Shown here: positions 1 through 5,019 of the stretch, piece after piece | Numbering within the stretch: the first letter of the stretch is position 1 | How the letters are laid out: each line of letters starts with the position of its first letter | Assembly: GCA_938046495.1 (NCBI GenBank) | Contig: CALIXG010000049.1 | Span: 1-5,857, forward strand | Direction of reading: 5' to 3' | DNA: 5,857 nt | Source: an uncultured Candidatus Saccharibacteria bacterium | Lineage (GTDB): Bacteria; Patescibacteriota; Saccharimonadia; Saccharimonadales; Saccharimonadaceae | Made by a program: the position numbers and the translations under genes | Notes under the pieces: generated by a model | The model's database searches: none | Told to the model about the DNA's origin: nothing | What the model saw: only the letters and a program-made list of their open reading frames with translations

Positions 1-1304
1 AACCTGAGACCGAATCTGAAACTGAATCTGATGTAAAAGAATCTGAAGATGAATCCGAGAAAGCTACTGAAGCTAATTCCGCTGAAGACACCGAATCTGA
101 ATCTGAAGAAAAATCCACCTCAAAAACCGAGAAAAAACCTAAGGTTAAAACCGGTAAAAATCGTTTTGCTACCTTTGCTAGTCTCGTAGCCGTCGCCTTA
201 TCAGGCACCGCGCTTTATTATGCTTACAACCGTCCTACTACTTCAATTTTCCATAATAGTAATTCGGCCAGCAATAATGCCGCTACCTTTGCCGAAGGAT
301 CAATTTCTGAAATTGCCAATTCTGTCTCAAAGAGTGTCGTTTCAATTATCACCAATACTAGCACCACCGGTTCTTTCTTTACTGGTCAAGTCTCTCAGGC
401 TGCTGGTACCGGTTTTATTCTCAGTAGCGATGGTTATATCGCCACCAACAAGCACGTCGTTGCTAATGCTACCAAAATTGGCGTCATCCTCGACGATGGC
501 TCGACTTATGAAGATGTCGAACTTATCGGCACCGACCCAATCAATGACTTTGCGATTGTTAAAATCAAAGACGTCAAAGATCTCACTCCAATCAAAATTG
601 GTGACAGCAAAACCACTAACATCGGCCAGCAAGTTGTAGCTATCGGCAACGCGCTTGGCACCTACCAAAACTCCGTGACCTCTGGTATCATCTCTGGTAA
701 AGGTCGTAGCCTCACCGCCTCTGATTCTTCTCGCACTACCTATGAAACCCTTTCCGATATGATCCAAACCGATGCCGCAATTAATGGTGGTAACTCTGGT
801 GGACCACTCGTCAATGCCGCCGGTGAAGTGATTGGTATTAATACCGCCTATGCTAGCCAAGGAAATAACGTTGGCTTTGCTATCCCTATCAATAGCGTCA
901 AGGGAATTATGGCTGGCGTTCTCAAAGATGGCAAATTCGAACGCGCCGTATTAGGTGTCCGCTACCAAACCATCACCCCGCTTATTGCCAAAGAAAAGAA
1001 GCTTGATGTCACGGCTGGTGCCTACGTCAAAGGTTCAAACAATGCCTCTGCCGTCATCAAAGGCAGCGCTGGCGACAAGGCTGGTATTAAAGATGGCGAC
1101 ATTATTACTGCCGTTAATGGCACCAAAATCGGCACCGCCGGCTCTCTTGGTAGCCTAATCGGCGAATACGCCGTTGGCGATACGGTTAAACTTGAAGTTT
1201 ATCGTGACAAAAAATACATCCAGCTCGATGTCAAACTAGAAGCTTATGACGCCGATAGTGCCAAAGTTACCACCAACAAAAAGTCCGATGACGACGAAGA
1301 ATAA
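1..1304 (+). CDS. HtrA/DegP-like membrane-anchored serine protease with PDZ domain (5' end missing)
   Basis: This trypsin-fold protease should degrade or process misfolded proteins on the outer face of the membrane. The frame is open from the left edge (first full codon at base 3) and runs 433 visible residues to TAA at 1302-1304. Counting from the first visible codon, residues 1-53 are hydrophilic and rich in Glu, Ser, Thr and Lys. Residues 55-75 (bases 165-227) form one hydrophobic segment preceded by KTGKNR, which suggests a signal anchor with the N-terminus inside. The catalytic triad is complete: His151 in TNKHVV (base 453), Asp182 in DPINDFAIVKI (base 546) and Ser265 in GGNSGGPL (base 795). 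A single PDZ domain follows at about 313-415 (GDKAGIKDGDIITAVNG), then a Lys/Asp/Glu tail. A GTG at 675 lies inside the protease domain and is not the start. Family assignment is firm; which HtrA paralogue it is cannot be told. Confidence 0.95.
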   Translation, partial: PETESETESDVKESEDESEKATEANSAEDTESESEEKSTSKTEKKPKVKTGKNRFATFASLVAVALSGTALYYAYNRPTTSIFHNSNSASNNAATFAEGSISEIANSVSKSVVSIITNTSTTGSFFTGQVSQAAGTGFILSSDGYIATNKHVVANATKIGVILDDGSTYEDVELIGTDPINDFAIVKIKDVKDLTPIKIGDSKTTNIGQQVVAIGNALGTYQNSVTSGIISGKGRSLTASDSSRTTYETLSDMIQTDAAINGGNSGGPLVNAAGEVIGINTAYASQGNNVGFAIPINSVKGIMAGVLKDGKFERAVLGVRYQTITPLIAKEKKLDVTAGAYVKGSNNASAVIKGSAGDKAGIKDGDIITAVNGTKIGTAGSLGSLIGEYAVGDTVKLEVYRDKKYIQLDVKLEAYDADSAKVTTNKKSDDDEE

Positions 1305-1308
1305 AATC

Positions 1309-1336
1309 AAAAAATAACCCTCCGGGGTTATTTTTT
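1309..1336. terminator. Intrinsic terminator, probably bidirectional, between the protease and prmC
   Basis: A 12-bp perfect stem of four A-T pairs, AATAACCC/GGGTTATT, runs from 1309-1320 to 1325-1336, with the U-rich tract forming the 3' arm. The loop is TCCG closed by C-G, which fits the unusually stable UNCG tetraloop class. It begins five bases after the protease stop codon. Read on the minus strand it also ends in a T-run, so it can stop prmC transcripts arriving from the right. The arms are seen in the sequence; use in both directions is inferred. Confidence 0.88.
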
Positions 1337-1392
1337 ATCTATCATAATAAATATTATTGAAAATCTTATTTTACTAAAAATTCCACCAAAAA

Positions 1393-2313
1393 TTATTTCA
1401 GCTTATCCACTGGGTAAGAAAATCCTAAAATTAAATCTTTCTTTAAGCCTAACTCAAAGCCCAACTTCTCCGCGTATTCAATAATTTTTTGCTGCTGACT
1501 CATATCTGATTCGATAATCACATAATTTGTTTCAATTTCATCCTGAATTTCTGACTCCGAAAGTTCTTCCAGGTTTTTCGCAGTAAAAAAATTTCGTTTA
1601 ATTTGATCGAGTAGGCGATAAATCTGTGCCAAACCATCCTTATCCGCATAAAGTGCCAACTTCGGCTCGTATTGCAATTCTGGCGATTGCCACTCCCAAG
1701 ATTCATCCACATATGGTAAATTCGCCACGATAATTTCTGGGCGAATCTTCAAGCGTAAAATCGTCGAAAGAAGGTCTGATTTGTAAAATTTAATATTCTT
1801 CACCCCAAGTTTATCCCGGTTAATTCGCGCTACAGTCAGGGCATCTTTCGAAATATCAAGACCAATCACCTGGCTATTCGCACAATCCAAAGCCACCGAA
1901 AGCCCAATGCAGCCCGACCCCGTCCCCACATCGACAATTGTCACCGGTTTTTTTATATCGGATTGCTCTCCGCTATTAAATTTCCCATCAATAATTCGAT
2001 AATAAAGTTTTCCCGCCAGCTCCGCCGCGAGTTCCGTTTCCGGACGGGGAATTAACACATTTTGGTTTACCAAAAATGGTCGCCCCATAAACCACTTCAC
2101 GCCCAAAATATAAGCCAGTGGCACCTTATTTGCGCGCAAAGCCACCATCTGGTCCGCCTTCTTCCGCGCCTCATCAGAAATTTTGTCCGCACCATGAGTC
2201 ACGAAAAAGCTCCGGTCCTGCACATCCATCGAGACCGCCAAAATAATCTCCGCCTCTGTCGGATTAATGATCTGTTTCGAAACATCCAGCCAACTTTTTA
2301 CCGTGGTTGCCAT
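1393..2313 (-). CDS. prmC: Peptide chain release factor N5-glutamine methyltransferase
   Basis: PrmC (HemK) transfers a methyl group from S-adenosylmethionine to the side-chain amide of the GGQ glutamine of release factors in the cytoplasm, raising termination efficiency. In the 306 residues, an N-terminal helical domain (about 1-75) leads to IPRPETE (88-94), the SAM-binding motif VDVGTGSGCIG (127-137), the acidic end of strand 2 (GLDIS, 151-155) and the catalytic-site motif at 198-201. That motif reads NLPY where the family usually has NPPY. Further on, YEPKLALYADKDGL (215-228) matches the conserved PxxALxxGxdGL region, and an acidic insertion lies at about 246-262. Length is a little above the usual 270-290. 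ATG is chosen because AAAGGAG stands just upstream. It follows prfA by 15 bases, so enzyme and substrate are co-transcribed. prmC or a close paralogue is the only reasonable reading. Confidence 0.93.
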   Translation of the reverse strand: MATTVKSWLDVSKQIINPTEAEIILAVSMDVQDRSFFVTHGADKISDEARKKADQMVALRANKVPLAYILGVKWFMGRPFLVNQNVLIPRPETELAAELAGKLYYRIIDGKFNSGEQSDIKKPVTIVDVGTGSGCIGLSVALDCANSQVIGLDISKDALTVARINRDKLGVKNIKFYKSDLLSTILRLKIRPEIIVANLPYVDESWEWQSPELQYEPKLALYADKDGLAQIYRLLDQIKRNFFTAKNLEELSESEIQDEIETNYVIIESDMSQQQKIIEYAEKLGFELGLKKDLILGFSYPVDKLK

Positions 2314-2316
2314 TTT

Positions 2317-2323
2317 CTCCTTT
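2317..2323 (-). promoter_or_regulatory. Shine-Dalgarno of prmC
   Basis: On the minus strand AAAGGAG lies three bases before the prmC ATG, within the 15-base gap after the prfA stop. The spacing is short but the match is good. It supports the chosen start and shows that downstream genes in this genome use Shine-Dalgarno initiation, unlike prfA itself. Confidence 0.75.
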
Positions 2324-2328
2324 GAAAA

Positions 2329-3393
2329 TTATTCAGCGATACCGTTTTCCGTACGAATTACATCGAGCTCACACTTCTTCAGCTCCGAAATAATATCATC
2401 AATGTCACCATCCATCACTGCATTTACATTCGATCTTGAGTAATGAATACGATGATCTGTTACACGGTCCTGCGGGAAGTTATAAGTACGAATCTTCTCC
2501 GAACGGTCACCCGTACCAATCAAGTTTTTACGCGCTGCCGAGGCATTTTTCGCCGCCTCTGCTCGCTGAATATCATTCAAACGCGTACGCAGCACCATCA
2601 TCGCGCGCTCCTTGTTTTGACGGAGAGAACGCTCATCCTGCATCGCCACCACAATACCAGAAGGCATATGTGTAATGCGAATAGCCGAGTTGGTCGTGTT
2701 CACCGACTGGCCACCGTGACCACCAGAGTGATAAATATCGATACGTAAATCTTTTTCATCAATCACAATTTCCGATTCTTCCACCTCTGGTAAAGCCACT
2801 ACCGTCACTGTAGAAGTGTGAATACGACCTTGCGATTCCGTCACTGGTACGCGCTGTACACGGTGTACGCCACCTTCAAATTTCATCGTACCAAAAGGCG
2901 TCTCGCCATCCATCTTGAAGACTACTTCTTTTACGCCACCAGTCTCATTGAGACTTTCATTCATTAGTTCCACCTTAAAACCATGTTTTTCCGCGTAGCG
3001 CAAGTACATACGGTAAAGCTCAGCCGCAAACAATGATGCTTCATCGCCACCCGCACCAGCTCGAATTTCCATAATCACCGGTTTATCGTCATCCGGATCA
3101 CGTGGAATTAGCTTATCATCAAGTTGTCTAGTTAAATCGGTAATTTTTTCGGTAAGTTCCTGAATTTCCAGTTTTGCCATCTCACCAAGTTCAGGATCCG
3201 AAATGATTGCCTCGTCATCCTTAATCTGTTGCTCGGCACAAGTAATTTCATTTTTTAAATCCAAAATTGATTCGACCTCTGCCTTCCTCTTCGATTTTGC
3301 AGCAAAATCATTCTCGAGGTAAGCCTTCGGATTTTCCAAGAATTGATTAAGTTGAGTTAATTCCAACTCTAAACTTTTGATTTTTTCGTCCAT
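2329..3393 (-). CDS. prfA: Peptide chain release factor 1
   Basis: RF1 recognises UAA and UAG in the ribosomal A site and triggers peptidyl-tRNA hydrolysis. The 354 residues match the usual 355-360. A long coiled, charged N-terminal region (1-95) is followed by RAGAGGDEASLFA (111-123). The codon-reading tripeptide PVT is at 183-185 within RVPVTESQGRIHTST; this PxT form marks RF1, whereas RF2 carries SPF. The catalytic GGQ is at 227-229 and the C-terminus is intact (TYNFPQDRVTDHRI, 303-316). The GGQ loop reads HSGGHGGQSVN, where E. coli RF1 has RASGAGGQHVN; the methylated Gln is kept. No Shine-Dalgarno precedes the ATG, but a consensus -10 box ends nine bases before it. It is the first gene of an operon with prmC. 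All six annotated stop codons in the window are ones RF1 can read. Confidence 0.96.
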   Translation of the reverse strand: MDEKIKSLELELTQLNQFLENPKAYLENDFAAKSKRKAEVESILDLKNEITCAEQQIKDDEAIISDPELGEMAKLEIQELTEKITDLTRQLDDKLIPRDPDDDKPVIMEIRAGAGGDEASLFAAELYRMYLRYAEKHGFKVELMNESLNETGGVKEVVFKMDGETPFGTMKFEGGVHRVQRVPVTESQGRIHTSTVTVVALPEVEESEIVIDEKDLRIDIYHSGGHGGQSVNTTNSAIRITHMPSGIVVAMQDERSLRQNKERAMMVLRTRLNDIQRAEAAKNASAARKNLIGTGDRSEKIRTYNFPQDRVTDHRIHYSRSNVNAVMDGDIDDIISELKKCELDVIRTENGIAE

Positions 3394-3402
3394 ATTAGAT
3401 TA

Positions 3403-3431
3403 ATTATATAATAATCCACCCCATATTCCAA
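3403..3431 (-). promoter_or_regulatory. prfA-prmC promoter, predicted near-leaderless
   Basis: On the minus strand, TTGGAA (3426-3431; 4 of 6 consensus) and a perfect TATAAT (3403-3408) are separated by exactly 17 bases. Standard geometry puts +1 near 3396, three bases before the prfA ATG at 3393. No Shine-Dalgarno could fit, so the start codon would sit almost at the 5' end of the mRNA. T-rich tracts lie just upstream of the -35 box. The boxes are seen; the start site is inferred. Confidence 0.72.
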
Positions 3432-3489
3432 TGTTAGAAAAAGCAAAAAACCAACTCCACTAACTGATGTATAAAAATCATTTTTTACA

Positions 3490-3495
3490 TATAAT
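3490..3495 (+). promoter_or_regulatory. -10 box of the 161-residue membrane protein gene, predicted leaderless
   Basis: A perfect TATAAT ends six bases before the ATG at 3502, so standard spacing puts +1 on the A of that ATG. No Shine-Dalgarno is present. No convincing -35 box is visible: the best 16-17-base-spaced hexamers, around 3467-3473, match poorly. The -10 call is therefore based on one hexamer and its position, supported by the same arrangement at prfA on the other strand. Confidence 0.5.
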
Positions 3496-3501
3496 GAATA
3501 T

Positions 3502-3987
3502 ATGGAGAACAAAAAACCAAAAGTCGGAAAATTACCCACTATTAAACAAACGCACATTTTAAATTTTATCTTTTTTATTATAATTGCTCTTCTTTGGATT
3601 CCTTACGGTTTCGCCTTTTTTATAAAACAAGCCGATGCAAGGGCATATCAAGCAATACTGCTCATTCCATTGCCAGTAATTGGACTCTTTTTATCAAGAA
3701 AAATTGGCATTTTGATTGCAAACTATATCTTCCATAAAACTAAAAGACATCATTTCTGTCTTGCAGTCTTAATCTTATTTATTATTAATATTTTCTGCAC
3801 AATATCTTGTCTAGCCATAGAAATATCTAGTACTGGGTATCCACTAAAAGCTTGTCTAAGCGTATGTCACCAATTAAACACGCTTGATACTCTTACGGCT
3901 AACTTAAAAACGGTGTTTCTTCTTAACTTGCCAGCATTTTTCGCGGCTTATCAATATTTAAAAAATAAAAATAACCACTTAGATTAG
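3502..3987 (+). CDS. Small multi-spanning membrane protein of unknown function
   Basis: I do not recognise this 161-residue protein. A basic N-terminus (MENKKPKVGKLPTIK) precedes hydrophobic segments at about 20-41, 50-75, 84-106 and, less clearly, 137-151, giving three or four membrane passes. The segment between the last two (107-136) holds KACLSVCHQL, with Cys118 and Cys122 spaced CxxxC and followed by His. Cys99 and Cys103 form a second CxxxC at the end of the third hydrophobic segment. A metal site or disulfides are possible but not shown. The tail is polar (KNKNNHLD), and the stop is TAG. The gene is divergent from prfA with 108 bases between start codons and is much richer in A and T than prfA. 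The start is supported by the stop codon at 3472 in frame and by the adjacent TATAAT. It is probably a real gene, since its hydrophobic pattern is coherent. Confidence 0.75.
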   Translation: MENKKPKVGKLPTIKQTHILNFIFFIIIALLWIPYGFAFFIKQADARAYQAILLIPLPVIGLFLSRKIGILIANYIFHKTKRHHFCLAVLILFIINIFCTISCLAIEISSTGYPLKACLSVCHQLNTLDTLTANLKTVFLLNLPAFFAAYQYLKNKNNHLD

Positions 3988-4090
3988 TATGGTAAATAAT
4001 AACAGATTCCAGAGTTAAAAAATAAAAATGATTTCATATAAAATCTTGGTGAATCTTATACATCTCGAAATAACTCAAACTTCCAAACCT
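3988..4090. other. AT-rich intergenic segment without recognisable content
   Basis: This first third of the 316-base gene-free stretch (3988-4303) shows no convincing gene, RNA or terminator. There is only a weak 5-bp hairpin (GATTT/AAATC around 4030-4045) with no T-run after it, so no clear terminator for the upstream membrane protein is visible. The remaining two thirds hold the promoter, leader and ribosome-binding site described separately. Confidence 0.6.
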
Positions 4091-4125
4091 ATTATGCTTA
4101 TTTGACAAAATAAGCTAATTATGCT
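4091..4125 (+). repeat. Inverted and direct repeats around the -35 box (candidate operator)
   Basis: The arms GCTTATTT (4096-4103) and AAATAAGC (4108-4115) form a perfect 8-bp inverted repeat separated by GACA, centred on the -35 hexamer. Independently, the octamer ATTATGCT occurs twice in the same orientation, at 4091-4098 and 4118-4125, 27 bases apart, so the second copy runs into the -10 box. This is typical layout for a dimeric repressor or activator site. The repeats are seen; a regulator is inferred and none is encoded next door that I can name. Confidence 0.5.
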
Positions 4126-4130
4126 ACAAT
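4102..4130 (+). promoter_or_regulatory. Strong sigma-70-type promoter of the structured leader
   Basis: A perfect TTGACA (4102-4107) and TACAAT (4125-4130; 5 of 6) have the optimal 17-base spacer. A TG at 4122-4123 makes it also an extended -10. The expected start of transcription is about 4137, giving a 167-base leader before the ATG at 4304. This is the best promoter in the window. Confidence 0.85.
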
Positions 4131-4139
4131 ATAGTGATC

Positions 4140-4190
4140 ATGGATTTAATCCATCGTACATTAATATCGTTTTTCGTTTGTTTTGTCTAA
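4140..4190 (+). CDS. Candidate leader peptide 1 (16 residues)
   Basis: The ATG lies only three bases after the predicted transcription start, the same near-leaderless arrangement as prfA. The peptide would be MDLIHRTLISFFVCFV, ending in a hydrophobic run, with TAA at 4188-4190. There is no Shine-Dalgarno. The stop codon abuts the first paired base of the long stem-loop, and the last A of TAA is also the first base of the next ATG. I do not recognise the peptide as a known stalling sequence. Placement relative to promoter and hairpin is the argument for it; chance is a real alternative for so short a frame. Confidence 0.35.
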   Translation: MDLIHRTLISFFVCFV

Positions 4191-4249
4191 TGCCTGGCGG
4201 CGTAGGGTATATAAATTTTGTATCTCCTGCGCTGCTAAGCAGCAAATAA
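4190..4249 (+). CDS. Candidate leader peptide 2 (19 residues)
   Basis: Starting in the TAATG overlap with the first small frame, this frame would encode MPGGVGYINFVSPALLSSK and stop at TAA 4247-4249. It covers the whole long stem-loop, so its translation would unfold that structure and expose or mask the anti-Shine-Dalgarno segment inside it. The same frame stays open upstream through 4130 without an ATG, which could mean a longer product from a non-standard start. The coding potential could equally be incidental to a conserved RNA sequence. Confidence 0.3.
   Translation: MPGGVGYINFVSPALLSSK
4191..4241 (+). promoter_or_regulatory. Long leader stem-loop holding an anti-Shine-Dalgarno in its 3' arm
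   Basis: Bases 4191-4212 pair with 4220-4241 over 22 positions, with two mismatches (C4194/A4238 and U4208/C4224), several G-U pairs, and a 7-base loop AAATTTT. The core GCGUAGGG/UCCUGCGC is unbroken. The 3' arm contains AUCUCCU (4222-4228), the exact complement of AGGAGAU at 4290-4296. The inner end of the 3' arm also folds alone as GCTGC-TAA-GCAGC (4231-4243). The structure is not followed by a T-run, so it is not a terminator. Confidence 0.65.
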
Positions 4250-4263
4250 CCCCTGTTTGTATT

Positions 4264-4278
4264 GACTCATACTGAGTC
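4264..4278 (+). promoter_or_regulatory. Small hairpin just before the ribosome-binding site
   Basis: GACTCA and TGAGTC form a perfect 6-bp stem with loop TAC, nine bases before AAAGGAG. It is compatible with either leader conformation and lies immediately next to the long-range match at 4280-4287. With no T-run after it, it is not a terminator. Confidence 0.5.
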
Positions 4279-4287
4279 TTATTAATG

Positions 4288-4294
4288 AAAGGAG
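4288..4294 (+). promoter_or_regulatory. Shine-Dalgarno of the 216-residue gene
   Basis: AAAGGAG stands nine bases before ATG 4304. It is strong, identical in core to that of prmC, and fixes the start. Its core and following bases (4290-4296) are complementary to 4222-4228 in the leader. Confidence 0.9.
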
Positions 4295-4303
4295 ATTTGC
4301 GCT

Positions 4304-4954
4304 ATGACGAATCAAATAATTAACGCTAGGGACCTTGTTATTGATTACTTAGGAAATATTGAATTACCAGTTGATTTTGAATTACCTTTTCTTGGTACTG
4401 AAAACCTTGAAACTATAGCAAAATATTATCTAACTATAGAGATGATGGCAGCTTGCGCAATTAGCTCTCCTTATCCTGAGATTAATATTTCTAAAAATAA
4501 CAAAAATCAATTAGCTCAGATACAAGATAAAGCTTACAACTCCATGAAGATGGTTCTTGAAGCCATAAAGCAGGCAGAGCCAAAACCTCTTCTTACCACT
4601 ATTCGCTCTGATCAGTGGTGGTTTAATGTCGGTGAAGAAGTAGTATGTTTTATTCAAGATAACGGCGATAAAACTTTACTTAAAAAGAATACTTTTGTTA
4701 CTGGTAGAGTAATTGCCGGCTGCAAGCATCACGAAGACTATATTTCTATTCTCGCCAATGAAAAAGTTCACACTGACGACGATCAAGATGGATACGGACT
4801 AAGTTTCGCTACACGTGACCCACGTATCATGAAGGTTGAGGAGTATAACTACCTCAAGAATCACCCCGATTATCTGAAGATGTGGATTACTAACCAATCC
4901 ACCTTGATTCAGTTCAATCCTGAACCAATGCTTCAGGCTTTCGCTGAACAATAA
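4304..4954 (+). CDS. Uncharacterised 216-residue cytoplasmic protein
   Basis: I cannot assign a family. There is no signal peptide or membrane segment. Residues 1-95 look mostly helical and acidic (NARDLVIDYLGNIELPVDFELPF, then TIEMMAAC and KNQLAQIQDKAYNSMKMVLEAIKQAE, given here in parts). After a proline-rich turn (EPKPLL) comes a more beta-rich section at about 105-150 with GEEVVCFI, KKNTFVTGRVI and DYISILANE. The spacing of these strands recalls a small barrel such as an SH3-like fold, but this is only an impression. Then follow an Asp-rich turn (HTDDDQDGYG) and a final helical section. Notable residues are two adjacent Trp (DQWWFN), Cys/His in GCKHHED, and a second Cys in AAC. The start is fixed by a strong Shine-Dalgarno. 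It is a single-gene transcript with its own promoter, long leader and terminator, which argues for individual regulation. Base composition is more AT-rich than prfA-prmC. Confidence 0.85.
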   Translation: MTNQIINARDLVIDYLGNIELPVDFELPFLGTENLETIAKYYLTIEMMAACAISSPYPEINISKNNKNQLAQIQDKAYNSMKMVLEAIKQAEPKPLLTTIRSDQWWFNVGEEVVCFIQDNGDKTLLKKNTFVTGRVIAGCKHHEDYISILANEKVHTDDDQDGYGLSFATRDPRIMKVEEYNYLKNHPDYLKMWITNQSTLIQFNPEPMLQAFAEQ

Positions 4955-4977
4955 CAGCAATTAGTGTTAAGAAAAAC

Positions 4978-5014
4978 GAAAATACCTCCTAGTTATAGGG
5001 GGTATTTTCTTTTT
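4978..5014. terminator. Bidirectional intrinsic terminator
   Basis: Bases 4978-4991 (GAAAATACCTCCTA) pair with 4996-5009 over 14 bp with one G-U pair, leaving a GTTA loop, and are followed by TCTTTTT. On the minus strand the same hairpin is followed by CGTTTTT. It lies between the convergent 216-residue gene and the Fic gene, so it likely serves both. Confidence 0.9.
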
Positions 5015-5019
5015 CCGAT

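Larger units (their letters stand above)
4137..4303 (+). ncRNA. Structured 5' leader, candidate cis-regulatory RNA
   Basis: The leader of the 216-residue gene is far longer than ribosome binding requires and is dense with complementary arms. From 5' to 3' these are: a 15-base palindrome (4140-4154); a long imperfect stem-loop (4191-4241); a competing hairpin GCTGC-TAA-GCAGC (4231-4243); a hairpin GACTCA-TAC-TGAGTC (4264-4278); and an 8-base long-range match CATTAATA (4159-4166) with TATTAATG (4280-4287). AUCUCCU at 4222-4228 is perfectly complementary to AGGAGAU at 4290-4296, which includes the Shine-Dalgarno core. Two short reading frames also occupy it. I do not recognise any described riboswitch class, T-box or protein-binding leader in it. 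A stand-alone small RNA is also possible, although no terminator precedes the gene. Confidence 0.6.

Noticed and set aside
342..860. 172-codon open frame on the minus strand
   Set aside because: It lies entirely opposite the protease domain of HtrA, whose triad and spacing are intact; it is a shadow frame.
675..1304. Separate protein starting at GTG 675
   Set aside because: The frame continues upstream without a stop to the window edge and contains the His and Asp of the same catalytic triad, so 675 is internal.
3433..3464. GTTAG/CTAAC inverted repeat between the divergent promoters
   Set aside because: Only five base pairs separated by 22 bases in AT-rich sequence; too weak to call an operator.
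4191..4210. Resemblance of TGCCTGGCGGCGTAG to the 5' end of bacterial 5S rRNA
   Set aside because: Only the first 15 or so bases match, with one gap. No complementary CCAGGCA 3' strand follows and the rest of the leader does not fit 5S structure, so it is treated as coincidence.
4191..4243. Leader hairpins as an intrinsic terminator (transcription attenuation)
   Set aside because: Neither the long stem nor GCTGC-TAA-GCAGC is followed by a T-run, so translational control is favoured over transcription termination.
4262..4290. TTGACT at 4262-4267 as a second promoter close to the 216-residue gene
   Set aside because: No acceptable -10 hexamer lies 16-18 bases downstream, and the bases are better explained as part of the GACTCA/TGAGTC hairpin.
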